A DNA stretch of 24,176 bases from Lingula anatina (lineage: Eukaryota > Brachiopoda > Lingulata > Lingulida > Lingulidae). The translations under genes were made by a program, and so were the position numbers. Each line of letters begins with the position of its first letter. Position 1 is the stretch's first letter. Positions 9,565-19,345 of this stretch are shown in pieces. Below the pieces are notes generated by a model. The model was not told where the DNA came from, ran no database searches, and was given only the letters and a program-made list of their open reading frames with translations. The DNA lies in NCBI RefSeq assembly GCF_001039355.2, contig NW_019775408.1:18993-43168 (forward strand), given 5' to 3'.

Positions 9565-11314
9565 TTAGAGACCCATGACACTCAACTCTCTCTGCAACTG
9601 ACACATAACACAGTGGAAGCAGAACGTGGTCGCCAAGCAATCATTGCAAATACTCCCCTATGATAAAATAACGACAAATATCAATGGAATTCAATGAAAG
9701 CAGAGAAAAATAATTTAAGCCAAAAAAAAAAAATATATATATACAGATCTAGGATCGAGCCCTAGTGCAGATTAAATGGACAGTTCCAATGTCTGTGCGT
9801 TATCAGCTTAAATAATTTTAAAATGTAGTATTTTCATAAGTTACGAGATGCTGTCAGAACGTCATTTTTGGGGCCGGGAAATTAATTTGCTGTCATTCTC
9901 TGCGCATTTCGATATTCCAGAGGTTAACGAAAGAAGCGGGGTTTACCAACCGGATGTTGACGTCACTGGGGTTTGGCGCGTTACGTATGCAGCTTATGGG
10001 CAACATCAAATCAATCAACACAACTTAATTGACACCGGAACTTGTTTCATTTTTAATCCAATTTTTAAATAAATGGTTTTATTTTGTGAAATAAAAATAA
10101 GGAACATAGGTATGTATCACACACGTAGGTGTTGGTGTGCCTTTAATATTTCGTTTCAATGGTTTGATTGTTCTTATTATTTTCCCGAATTGTAACGTTT
10201 TACCTGAATATTGTATCTCTCTCGCAAAGCGGTTCTCATGGTCATCAGGGCACCTGGGATGCAGCATCCTACACAGCAACTCTCGTCCATTCTGCTTGAC
10301 AAATAGGCCAAGTAGCAAGGTTCACAGCGTAAGACACCGGCTAGACAAAACACCGAGCAACCTGTAAGTAGATAATAACAGATCGCTTTCTTACCATCCC
10401 ATCAACGACAGTTATTAACAAAGTTATTTTGCTAATTTTGAGCTAACGGAGTACACGTGGAGAGTTTTCAGATGGGACAGGTTTTGGTGTCTAAGAAAAC
10501 ATTGGGATACATTGGGATGCATATGAAAAGCAGAAGCAGATTGTGTTTTGGAATTTGTTGGAATCTTTGACATTGTCATTTGAAACGCCGTTCCAGAATT
10601 ACCGCAGAGAAGCTGTCTAGTTACTTACACACTGCCATGTCCTCGAAGCAGGAGCACATTTCAGACGACCAATCTCTTTTAGACTGGACCACTTCTTGAC
10701 CACCTTGCTGGATGACCACTGTTGTTGACAGAGACTGAACAAAAGAAATGCCATGCGTTTTTATACCAAACATGAACTTATACAGCCACTTGGTTGGCTA
10801 CTGCTATTGTATACTGGGTCATTCGACAGAAAAGTGAACTGGTTCCATTGGTTCTTTACATATTCTACATAGGAAGGTACCATGGTACAAAAACAGCCGA
10901 AATAACGGGGCAAAAGTATGCGAATATTACACATAGTTTGTGCGTCACTGACTTGACTCGAATTTTTGTTTTCTAATGGAATTAAACTATTTACTTTGGA
11001 AACTAGTTACAGAGCCATCGGTTTTCCTCACTTTAAATGTTCTTTTCTTTAAAACCTTCATTTACGTCATTGTGGTATTTAAAATTTTGCTCCACGTGTT
11101 TTATGAACTTTTAATCCTTTACCCTCCTTCTATAAAACTGCCACAAATAACAAATATGTACCTGCTGTGGCTGTGTAACAATAGGTGCTTGTTGGTAGGC
11201 ATATTGCCCTTGATCCTGGGGAAACTGAGCGCTGCTTTGCAAAGGTGGCGGCGGGTTAGACCAATAGCCTGGCTGCTGAGGCTCGAGCTGATAACCATAG
11301 TTCGGCTCCCCCAT
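9565..11314 (-). CDS. Gene B: PLAC8/cornifelin-like cysteine-rich protein (169 aa, 4 exons)
   Basis: Exons (minus): 11314-11162, 10734-10629, 10361-10204, 9657-9565; phases 0, 1, 0 with GT-AG borders. Exon 1 (residues 1-51) starts MGEPNYGYQLEPQQPGYW, has a PPPP run, and lacks the PQGQ array of gene A, keeping only QDQGQYAYQQAP and the VTQPQQ hinge. Exon 2 (52-86) has STTVVIQQGGQEVV, KRDWSSEMCSCFEDMAV. Exon 3 (87-139) has CCSVFCLAGVLRCEPC, YLSSRMDESCC, GCCIPGALMTMR, RERYNIQ. Exon 4 (140-169) has GSICNDC, CFHCVMCQLQREL and ends MGL-stop. A 5' UTR acceptor is likely at 11344-11343. Exons 1-3 and their introns are repeated almost exactly at 12352-13464 (gene C), but exon 4 is unique to B. It is the clearest complete PLAC8 gene together with A and E; biochemical role unknown. 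Confidence 0.88.
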
Positions 11315-11870
11315 ATCTTGATATCCTTATTTCCTCTATAATCTATGAAAACCATAGTAATTATATAGACAAAATCATGAAAAATTGTGAATTCTGTGGA
11401 AGAAAAACAGACCTCTGGTGGATAAAGGCGAAATAACTCTTTTCACACAGCTGGAATTTTTATTCATTTATTCTTTTTGAAAAAAGCTCTAGGGCAACTT
11501 CTAAACACGTATCCCACGCATACCCTGCAGTCAAAAACATTAACCCTGTAAATTTCTTTAAATTTCCTGTAGTTTTTCTTAGTACAGAACTGCTTTTAAA
11601 GCAGCAAATTTAGAACAAGACTTCAGCAATTTTCAAAGTGATTGCCAATTTAATTCCAAAACTGTAAAACGAACATAAATTCAATGTGTTTTAGGCCGCA
11701 CTTAAGCAAGATAGCATCGCATGTATGCTGAAGGACACTTTTTTCATTCCATTTGTATGTTTTTGTCGACTATCGGGGAAAAAGCAAACTTAACAAAAAG
11801 CACGTGACTCACAATTCTTAATTTTGAGCAATCAAAAGTATCACCTATGAAATAATTTTTGCAAGAGAGG
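9738..11870. repeat. 2.13 kb near-identical duplication, copy 1
   Basis: From ATACAGATCTAGGATCGAGC (9741) to GCAAGAGAGG (ends 11870) this matches 11891-14020 at a constant offset of 2150 bp at both ends. There are scattered substitutions and compensating 2-bp indels inside. It carries the 5' flank, exons 1-3 and part of intron 3 of gene B. It begins at an A-rich/AT microsatellite and stops three bases before the N at 11873. Confidence 0.95.
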
Positions 11871-11891
11871 TANAATATATATATATATATA
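11871..11891. repeat. AT microsatellite with a single ambiguous base (N at 11873)
   Basis: The sequence passes from the end of copy 1 through TAN into an alternating AT run and then directly into the start of copy 2. This is the only N in the window and it falls exactly on the duplication junction, which suggests a contig join. Confidence 0.9.
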
Positions 11892-14020
11892 TACAGATCT
11901 AGGATCGAGCCCTAGTGCAGATTAAATGGACAGTTCCAATGTCTATGCGTTATCAGCTTAAATAATTTTAAAATGTAGTATTTTCATAAGTTACGAGATA
12001 CTGTCAGAACGTCATTTTTGGGGCCGGGAAATTAATTTGCTGTCATTCTCTGCGCATTTCGAGATTCCAGAGGTTAACGAGAGAAGCGGGGTTTATCAAC
12101 CGGATGTTGACGTCACTGGGGTTTGGCGCGTTATGTATGCAGCTTATGGGCAACATCAAATCAATCAACACAACTTAATTGACACCGGAACTTGTTTCAT
12201 TTTTAATCCAATTTTTAATTAAATGGTTTTATTTTGTGAAATAAAAATAAGGAACATAGGTATGTATCACACGTAGGTGTTGGTGTGCCTTTAATATTTC
12301 GTTTCAATGGTTTGATTGTTCTTATTATTTTCCCGAATTGTAACGTTTTACCTCAATATTGTATCTCTCTCGCAAAGCGGTTCTCATGGTCATCAGGGCA
12401 CCTGGGATGCAGCATCCTACACAGCAACTCTCGTCCATTCTGCTTGACAAATAGGCCAAGTAGCAAGGTTCACAGCGTAATACACCGGCTAGACAAAACA
12501 CCGAGCAACCTGTAAGTAGATAATAACAGATCGCTTTCTTACCATCCCATCAACGACAGTTATTAACAAAGTTATTTTGCTAATTTTGAGCTAACAGAGT
12601 ACACGTGGAGAGTTTTCAGATGGGACAGGTTTTGGTGTCTAAGAAAACATTGGGATACATTGGGATGCATATGAAAATCAGAAGCAGATTGTGTTTTGGA
12701 ATGTGTTGTAATCTGTGACATTGCCATTTGAAACGCCGTGCCAGAATTACCGCAGAGAAGCTGTCCAGTTACTTACACACTGCCATGTCCTCGAAGCAGG
12801 AGCACATTTCAGACGACCACTCCCTTTTAGACTGGACCACTTCTTGACCACCTTGCTGGATGACCACTGTTGTTGACACAGACTGTGAATAAAAGAAATT
12901 TCATGCGTTTTTATACCAAACATAAACTTGTACAGCCACTTGGTTGGCTACTGCTGTTGTATACTGGGTCATTCGACAGAAAAGTGAACTGGTTCCGTTA
13001 GTTCTTTATATATTCTACATAGGAAGGTACCATGGTACAAAAACAGCCGAAATAACGGGGCAAAAGTATGCGAATATTACACATAGTTTGTGCGTCACTG
13101 ACTTGACTCAAATTTTTGTTTTCTAATGGAATTAAACTATTTACTTTGGGAACTAGTTACAGAGCCATCGGTTTTCCTCACTTTAAATGTTCTTTTCTTT
13201 AAAACCTTCATTTACGTCATTGTGGTATTTAAAATTTTGCTCAACGTGTTTTATGAACTTTTAATCCTTAACCCCCCTTCAATAAAACTACCACAGATAA
13301 CAAATGTGTACCTGCTGTGGCTGCGTAACAATAGGTGCTTGTTGGTAAGCATACTGTCCTTGATCCTGGGGAAACTGAGCGCTGCTTTGCAAAGGTGGCG
13401 GCGGGTTAGACCAATAGCCTGGCTGCTGAGGCTCGAGCTGATAACCATAGTTCGGCTCCCCCATATCTTGATATCCTTATTTCCTCTATAATCTATGAAA
13501 ACCATAGCAATTATGTAGACAAAATCATGCAAAATTGTGAATTCTGTGGAAGAAAAACAGACCTCTGGTGGATAAAGGCGAAATAACTCTTTTCACACAG
13601 CTGGAATTTTTATTCATTTATTCTTTTTGAAAAAAGCTCTAGGGCAACTTCTAAACACGTATCCCACGCATACCCCGCAGTCAAAAACATTAACCCTGTA
13701 AATTTCTTTAAATTTCCTGTAGTTTTTCTTAGTACCGAACTGCTTTTAAAGCAGCAAATTTAGAACAAGACTTCAGCAATTTTCAAAGTGATTGCCAATT
13801 TAATTCCAAAACTGTAAAACGAACATAAATTCAATGTGTTTTAGGTCGCACTTAAGCAAGATAGCATCGCATGTATGCTGAAGGACACTTTTTTCATTCC
13901 ATTTGTATGTTTTTGTCGACTATCGGGGAAAAAGCAAACTTAACAAAAAGCACGTGACTCACAATTCTTAATTTTGAGCAATCAAAAGTATCACCTATGA
14001 AATAATTTTTGCAAGAGAGG
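11888..14020. repeat. 2.13 kb near-identical duplication, copy 2
   Basis: Counterpart of 9738-11870. The right end continues past GCAAGAGAGG (14011-14020) into unique sequence, whereas copy 1 breaks off at the equivalent base. Copy 1 has the unique left flank (exon 4) and copy 2 the unique right flank, the pattern of two overlapping contigs. Confidence 0.95.
12352..13464 (-). CDS. Gene C: near-identical copy of gene B, exons 1-3 only (no exon 4; possible allele)
   Basis: Exons (minus): 13464-13312, 12882-12777, 12509-12352, all with intact GT-AG borders and phases 0 and 1. Exon 1 encodes exactly the same 51 residues as gene B; I count four silent changes. Exon 2 differs by Leu to Val (second residue) and Asp to Glu (KREW). 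Exon 3 has one silent change and Gln to Glu at its last codon, making the donor GAG|GTAAAA. No exon 4 follows before the 5' flank of gene B, because the duplicated unit begins inside intron 3. If the locus is real, C would be 3'-truncated, read into intron 3, or splice onward into B; C exon 3 and B exon 2 or exon 4 are phase-compatible. If the junction is an assembly artefact, C is the second allele of B. Confidence 0.7.
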
Positions 14021-14744
14021 CAACAGGTAATCGGTGACATCTTGGCTACCACACGAAAACCTAAAGTTTTTGTCGGAAAGAAAACCTTATCCGCCCCTTG
14101 ATGACTTGAAATATAAAAAAACACAGTTGGCTTTCACACATGTTAAGATTTTCTTTTGGTCATCCAGCTGGTCCAGTTGGCCATAAATTATCCACCCCAC
14201 CCCGCCTCGAAGGCTAAAACGCACACGATTTGCTTAAACCATGAACTAAATGTATCAAGACAGGACACAACAATTGGAGATTTTTGTCCATTTTCGCTTT
14301 GATCAAGTGTCAGTGGTCGCTTATCATCACAGCAGGGCTGACCCCTACTTTACCACTAGGTGAATGCAAACTAGAATAATCATATCAGATGATGATTAAT
14401 TAACGGCTTTTACCTTTTTGTTGCTTTTTTGGCCATTTTGATTTCTCTCAAAAAGGGTGACGTTATTATATGTTATCACTAATCATATTGTTCTCCTCTG
14501 GCAAGATAAGCGTTCACTACAGCGCCAAAGTATATTTGCCGTCTTATGACGGTCTTTCATTTTCACCCCCGCCATTTTGAATTAACTAAATGTTTTAGAA
14601 TGCATCTAAATTGAGTTTGAAATACATTAAGTATTGTTTGCAAATTTATTGCTGAAACTAAGCCTGGTACAGTGCAGCGCTTTTTTTTTTCAAATCAAAG
14701 TGGGCGATTTTTAAGAGAGAGACATGCAACCACACAAAGATAAA
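14021..14744. other. intergenic, nothing supported
   Basis: Unique sequence upstream of gene C (and of the single B/C gene if they are alleles). It may hold the promoter. I see no TATA-plus-donor arrangement like that at 6960-7090 and no exon-like ORF. Confidence 0.45.
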
Positions 14745-14808
14745 CTAAATATTTTTAATATACAGACTACTGTTTAAAAACATACAATCCAATGAAAGCT
14801 TCCTTAAT

Positions 14809-15009
14809 TTGGGCAAATACAACGGCATGACTCCTTTCAAAGTACTGCTCTCCGATCCGACACCAGCGGAAGACGGAGACGCGACACCCAAAACGTTACT
14901 TGGAAAAGAAAACATCAGTGAATGGGCAGGAGCAACGGCCAACAACTGTGCACTAACATCACGTGACAGAAGGGCTTGGCGTTCCGTCGTCGTCAAGCAC
15001 GACACCTGA
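14809..15009 (+). mobile_element. LINE (non-LTR retrotransposon) ORF2 C-terminal remnant
   Basis: The plus-strand frame contains ATPKTLLGKENISEWAG followed by LTSRDRRAWRSVVV and a stop soon after (HDT-stop). The arrangement P-K-T-x5-I-x-E-W-x-G-x(n)-D-R-x-x-W-R-x-V resembles the extreme C-terminal tail of many non-LTR retrotransposon proteins. The frame upstream does not continue into a recognisable reverse-transcriptase domain, so this is a truncated fragment. The reverse-strand ORF over the same bases is a shadow. Confidence 0.45.
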
Positions 15010-15254
15010 TTGATCGACCCTGGCTATATTCGAATGACCTCAACTGCGCTCCTCGTTTGTAAAGAAAATGACCACTACATTTTTTTTTAATTGTTCCGAC
15101 AGCACTCAATCATTTTTCCAAGAAGACAGCGATGATATTTTAATCTAGATTTTAAAACACCATGTAACATTTAATTTTAAACAACGATTATCATAACTCG
15201 CGCGTCGATCACATCATCAACGAACATTAATACTATGGAACCTCCATTCTGGCA

Positions 15255-15340
15255 AAGTTAAAATGTTTGGGGCGGGTAAAACGAAATTGTGTCGTTGATT
15301 AATCTCTGCTATACAATTAAAAACGTTCGACCGGTGAAAA
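15255..15340. repeat. about 85 bp dispersed repeat, copy 1
   Basis: The block GTTAAAATGTTTGGGG to CGACCGGTGAAAA, with AAATTGTGTCGTTGA and TAATCTCTGCT between, recurs at 18228-18311 inside pseudogene exon 4. Ends are not inverted repeats. Family unknown. Confidence 0.8.
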
Positions 15341-15873
15341 CTGCCCATTGATTTGCTACGATTGCGAAACCCTTCAGAGGACTTACCTTTTTCACGGGCT
15401 ATGTCGTACTAATCCAGAGAGCTGTCGAGCGATGCGTATATCAACAGTCTTATCTGTTTGCCGTAACTATCAACTTCACTGTTTTAAGCTTTTCAACAAA
15501 CCTGTAAAACAAACTGCTAGCATTCTTAAAAAAGGATAAAGAGGCACTTCCACTGGCTGAAACCTAGTTTTAAGTAGTCATAGTAATTAGTAATCGATAT
15601 GTTGACAGGGAAGGGCAGGGTTATTTTAACCAGTTAACAACATGTTTGCTTTCTCTATTGTATCAGACTCTAGCAGTTAAAAATCTCTTGTGATATTTGA
15701 GGCTGAGAAGTTTGTCGCAAGGAGTGAAGTTTTCGTAAAATTGTAAAACATAAACTTCTTAGGTTTATATCATTAGGGACAGACACCATGAGGATAAAAA
15801 AAATCATTATAACCGTTACCTACGTCTGCCGCCTCCGTAACTGTTGGTGCACGCTATACAAAGCCCCTTATAC

Positions 15874-16219
15874 TTAAAGGTATAATAACTCTTCGTTTTG
15901 GCCAAAAAATGAATTTTCCTGGAGTACACAACAATTTTCCCATACTTACCAATGTTTAATGAATCCATTTTTACATTCAAAGTTAGTCCCTGTTTTTTTT
16001 TCTAAAAAGTTTGGTTTTTTGTTAAAATCTCTTAAGAGATTATAACAGAGCATAGCCATCAATGGAGGTCACGTGGTCTAAAGACAAGCTCTGATATCAG
16101 AATAATAGCTGTAACTGCCGATTTTGTGGTACAACAGAAAATATTATACTTTTATGAGTTGTTCACAATGTTTTTATTGTGAAATATAGATCTCATAGGA
16201 AGAGTTATTATCCCTTTAA
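15874..16219. mobile_element. TTAA-flanked MITE (about 346 bp)
   Basis: The left end TTAAAGGTATAATAACTCTTC (15874-15894, 21 nt with one mismatch) is the reverse complement of 16199-16219. Both ends carry TTAA, the target-site duplication expected of piggyBac-type insertion. The interior has no coding capacity and contains a perfect 16-bp palindrome (AATCTCTTAAGAGATT, 16026-16041). It is a non-autonomous DNA element; superfamily assignment rests only on the TTAA. Confidence 0.75.
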
Positions 16220-16566
16220 TTTTTGCTCGTCAACACAATTAAAATGAAATCATATTACTTATAACCTTCAAACTTACTGAAGTGATTGTTAGGACTAGAA
16301 TACATCTTACGTTCGAAAACCAGCCTCATTGGAACATTTTGACGTTAAAGCTCTGTTCTGAAAGCCCGCATGAATACTCCGGAACAAAAAATGTGTCCCC
16401 TACCGCCATTATGCTATAAGGGTACCCGTAGTTTTAATTTTACTATTACATAACAACTAAGCAACTGATCATCGTGTAAATTGGGGATGTGAGTAGTAAA
16501 ATATTGACCTACGTAGCGTAGCCATTGACATACTTCAGCACCAATGATTTTTTTAAGATGCAGCTC

Positions 16567-16896
16567 CTAAGTGAAAGGGATATATATTTTTACCAAGCGG
16601 TTGGCATACTGTAGAAGCGGGTTTTGACCCGCCGAATTGCTAGAAGGTTGGTTTGTTCCATGAGGACCATAAAGAAGGTTAGACAACATCACACCCAAAC
16701 ATGAGCACGGGTAAAATTTCCCGGTAAGACAGCACGAAGGAAACCATATCCAGAAAGGAGATAATATTAAAATACGTCTCCTTCGTAGGAAACGTTTTAA
16801 GACATAAAGGAACTTGACTGCAAAGTTTTTGTAAGAACTCTTGTAAGTGCAAACCATGTTTTTGAGTTTACCGTCAGATGATGTCTGCACAATCAC
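16567..16896 (-). other. unassigned 109-codon ORF, doubtful
   Basis: An open minus-strand frame ending in a stop, with a basic stretch (KRFLRRRR) and a cysteine-containing run (CCLTGKFYPCSCLG). The CCLT...PC spacing recalls the PLAC8 core superficially, but the CQL-RE end, the MGE-xC segment, splice-site context and similarity to genes A, B or E are all lacking. It is most likely a chance ORF. Confidence 0.15.
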
Positions 16897-16944
16897 CGTT
16901 ATTTTGGCAGTTTCTGTTAGGAGATATCAGTGATCGCAACCAAG

Positions 16945-17312
16945 AACCGTTTTCGTCGAGTCAGATGTTATGTCGTAACTCTGGCATGGACATCAGTCAA
17001 CAACTGGTCATTGACACTGTTCTCAGATGAAAGCAGGTTAAGCGTTGTTAGGATTTATGGACGCGTAAGGGTTTGTTGAACAACTGGTAAGAAGTTTCTT
17101 CCCAATGTTCTGCCTCTGGTCGACAGGACGCGTCCCACATAAGTCATAGCATGGGATGAGTTGGCTAATATGGTGTAGGTGAGCTGGCAGTGATCAACGG
17201 AAACGTCTCCGTCTCCGTCGAGCCAGATGCTATGCCAAAACTCTGGCATGGACACCAGCCGACAACTGGTCACTGACACTGTTGTATGAACAACTTTCAA
17301 ACACATTGCCAA
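16945..17312. repeat. diverged direct repeat pair
   Basis: A segment of about 75 bp at 16947-17021 (CGTCGAGTCAGATG, CTCTGGCATGGACA, CAACTGGTCATTGACACTGT) is repeated at 17215-17287, about 268 bp away, with scattered changes. The second copy lies in an 85-codon minus-strand ORF (MAMCLKVVHT...), but the first copy has stops in that frame. I cannot name a family. It may be an internal duplication in an old mobile element. Confidence 0.6.
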
Positions 17313-17639
17313 AAAGGTTCAGTGATTGCAAATAATTGGAGTCTTTTCGTGTGGTTTTGCATAAAATAATGCATCTTTATTCTAAAAGTTGAAATTATGG
17401 TGAAGATGGGTATTTATGCGTTTTTCATTGTGATATAAAATACAAATTTACCAAATGGCATAGTGAACTAACAAAACGATTAAAGCTTGATCTGTACATA
17501 ACCTTAGGTTTAACAAGTACACCAATAAAACCGTTTACTTTAAATATATATTTAAAACAAGTGGTCGTTTTGACTTAGTTAACATTTCAAGATGTCTACT
17601 AAACTGATGCCTTATTTAGCAACGGATTAAGTGCGGCTT

Positions 17640-18150
17640 TAGCACAATTTCCAGATGGAAATGGTTTGGACGCCATGTGAGCCAACTGGTAGGCCAAAGT
17701 TGTCTTTCAGCCTTTGTCCACCCACTGGGTCACTGTGCAACGGCTTCAATCGTGAATGAATATAACAAATGGGTGCAAACCAATAGCCCGCCTCTTCAAA
17801 TTACATGTGGTCTTAAAATGGTTCATGTTGATGTGTTGCTGGACGGTGATGAGGAATTTACTAGTAGATACAAGTTTTGCATTCAACTTCAGGTAGCTTT
17901 TTTCCTTATTTTTTTTTGTTTTCTTTTTTATTTTATCATTATTTTTAAAAGATATATTTTCAGTATTTCTCTTTTAACCATCTAGACCGCTTGTTCTTGA
18001 ATAGCAAACTAAAAAAAATCACCGATAAAATCGTGAGAGTCCCCATAAAAATTCCATATTTGTTTCAACTGAAGAGAAACTCCTTTAGTTGTTCATGTTT
18101 TCGTTGTCCCCTGTGCTCGCTCCTATAGAATGGCCTTGACATTGACCTAC
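17640..18150. repeat. D/E segmental duplication, 3'-flank copy 1
   Basis: The block at 17698-17890 (CACCCACTGGGTCACTGTG, GGGTGCAAACCAATAGCCCG, TACTAGTAGATACAAGTTTT) is diverged from 20878-21055, and both sit 3' of a PLAC8 exon 4. The similarity runs on into pseudogene D and gene E. The copy here has a textbook CCAAT box (AACCAATAG) beside a GC-rich CCCGCCTC, whereas the second copy reads CAAATAG. A 102-codon plus-strand ORF spans it, but the second copy is frameshifted, so I do not call it a gene. Confidence 0.7.
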
Positions 18151-19084
18151 TTAAAGCCCGATCATGTTCATTTCTCGGGTCAACTAGCATAACGTGCAGG
18201 GATAGCAACACATCGCAGTCAGGCAATGTTAAAATGTTTGGGGTGGGGAAAAAGAAATTGTGTCGTTGAATAATCTCTGCTGTACAATTAAAAAAGTTCG
18301 ACCGGTGAAAATGAATCACCCTGTAAAAAAAGGCGGTAAAATGATCTGCTAGAACATGTACAATAACATTCCAATCCTTCAAGGGGGATTCTGCGTCTTA
18401 AGAGGTGTCATTCTTAGCGCAATATCTCTACTGAGTTTTAATCAATATTTACCACACTTTTTTTCTGGAAAAACAAAAGTTACGTGAGGCACTCTCAATC
18501 TTACCAATGCTGATAACAACTCTAGCATGACATCGGAATGCCTTACAATCTAATTTATATCAATATTTCAGAATAACAAAATAAATGCAGCGAAGATCAC
18601 CAAATTAATCCAAATGCCACGCTTAATATCAACGTAATTATATTCCAGTGAAGCAACGTAAATACCAAAGACATTTCATGTGCGCCTTTTAAATAGGAGA
18701 TGGTGTTATTTCTCCTCAGCTGATACACTATAGTTTTAATCAACCTTGTTCGAAGATATTGGCAGCTCAAACCTTTCTAGATGAGAAATACAAGTGATCG
18801 TTTCAGTAACTTGAAGCGTGAAAGTAATAAGAAGCGGGGATTATAACAATGTAAGATTGAACAAGATCTTTGAAAATGCAGATGTGGAGGTAACTCAGCG
18901 AAGAAATTTCATGGCGAAATGTGTAAGAAGAGGCGCGTTGGTCGAATTGCGTTAGAGAAGATTTGTTGTGGTGAATAGCAATCCCATGTCTTCAAAGCAT
19001 GAGCAGAGGTCAGTTGACCAGGGGGGCTTGAAGACGACCTGTGGCTGCTGATTAATCAGTAAATGTAGTGTTCGGTTGAGAAAA
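18151..19084 (-). pseudogene. Pseudogene D: decayed PLAC8/cornifelin-like gene, closest to gene E
   Basis: Exon 4 remnant at 18320-18151: it keeps its acceptor (TTTACAG|GGTGAT), is interrupted by foreign sequence at 18228-18314, then resumes with CLTAMCCYPCTLC. It hits a premature TAG where E has the Gln codon of CQL, and ends with LTREMNMIGL-stop. Exon 2 remnant at 19084-18978 resembles E (QPQVVFK, PWSTDLCSCFEDMG), but the acceptor AG has become AA, the donor GTAAGT has become TATTCA, and indels bring an early TAA. Exon 3 is absent: intron 3-like sequence (GATGAGAAATA, 18781) runs straight into intron 2-like sequence (AGTAATAAGAAGCGG), so a deletion removed it. No exon 1 is recognisable upstream. 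At least five independent lesions make this a clear pseudogene. Its far-upstream region still resembles that of gene A. Confidence 0.85.
18228..18314. mobile_element. about 85 bp insertion in pseudo-exon 4 (dispersed repeat, copy 2)
   Basis: Same sequence as 15255-15340, inserted between the GGTGAT and TGCCTG parts of exon 4, with loss of about 10 bp of exon. Comparison with intact exon 4 of gene E (21427-21335) defines the insertion borders to within a few bases. No target-site duplication is evident. Confidence 0.75.
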
Positions 19085-19179
19085 TTGAAAGACATCCTCC
19101 CCCGCGGTTTCTGAAAAAAATCTCACCAACTTTCCCCTCTTGAAATTTGAATTTTTACTAGCTGAATCATAGTTCTAAT

Positions 19180-19345
19180 CCGTACCAAATGGCACCCTTC
19201 GCCCTCTTAAATACCAAAAAGTTTCGGGGCCCTTCCTTGGGCCCCGAACCCTACGCCAAGGGGAGAGGGGAGGGCTTGCATCTGCGGAGCCCCCCCCCCC
19301 CCCCAACTTCGAATAATCCTGGATCCGCCCCTGCTGTGCGTACTA
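19180..19345. repeat. repeat island with perfect hairpin and poly-C
   Basis: It contains a perfect inverted repeat (TTCGGGGCCC at 19223-19232, 6-nt loop, GGGCCCCGAA at 19239-19248), a run of C near 19290-19304, and CCTGGATCCGCCCCTG at about 19319. Flanking pieces (ACCAAATGG-CACCC; TACGTTTGATT at 19411) recur, partly inverted, at 23262-23281 near another poly-C. This is probably debris of one DNA element family. Confidence 0.5.

Larger units (their letters stand above)
8198..11340. repeat. old segmental duplication, copy 2 (contains gene B)
   Basis: Diverged counterpart of 3483-6420, in the same orientation and gene order. The 3'-flanking blocks (AGTCACTTGCAA, CTATTGATTGTACTAGAGAA, ATTTATTTTCCGTGTATGG) and the exon 4 surroundings are especially well kept relative to intron 1. 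Confidence 0.8.

Noticed and set aside
14745-15005. 86-codon minus-strand ORF
   Set aside because: Antisense of the LINE C-terminal remnant, whose plus-strand frame has the recognisable E-W-G and D-R-x-x-W-R residues.
16567-16896. Possible divergent PLAC8 exon (CCLTGKFYPCSC)
   Set aside because: No matching splice phases, no MGE-xC or CQL-RE segment and no neighbouring exons; resemblance limited to a few cysteines. Kept only as a doubtful ORF.
18065-18382. 105-codon minus-strand ORF through pseudo-exon 4 of D
   Set aside because: It is in another frame than CLTAMCCYPCTLC and runs through the inserted repeat; it is fortuitous.
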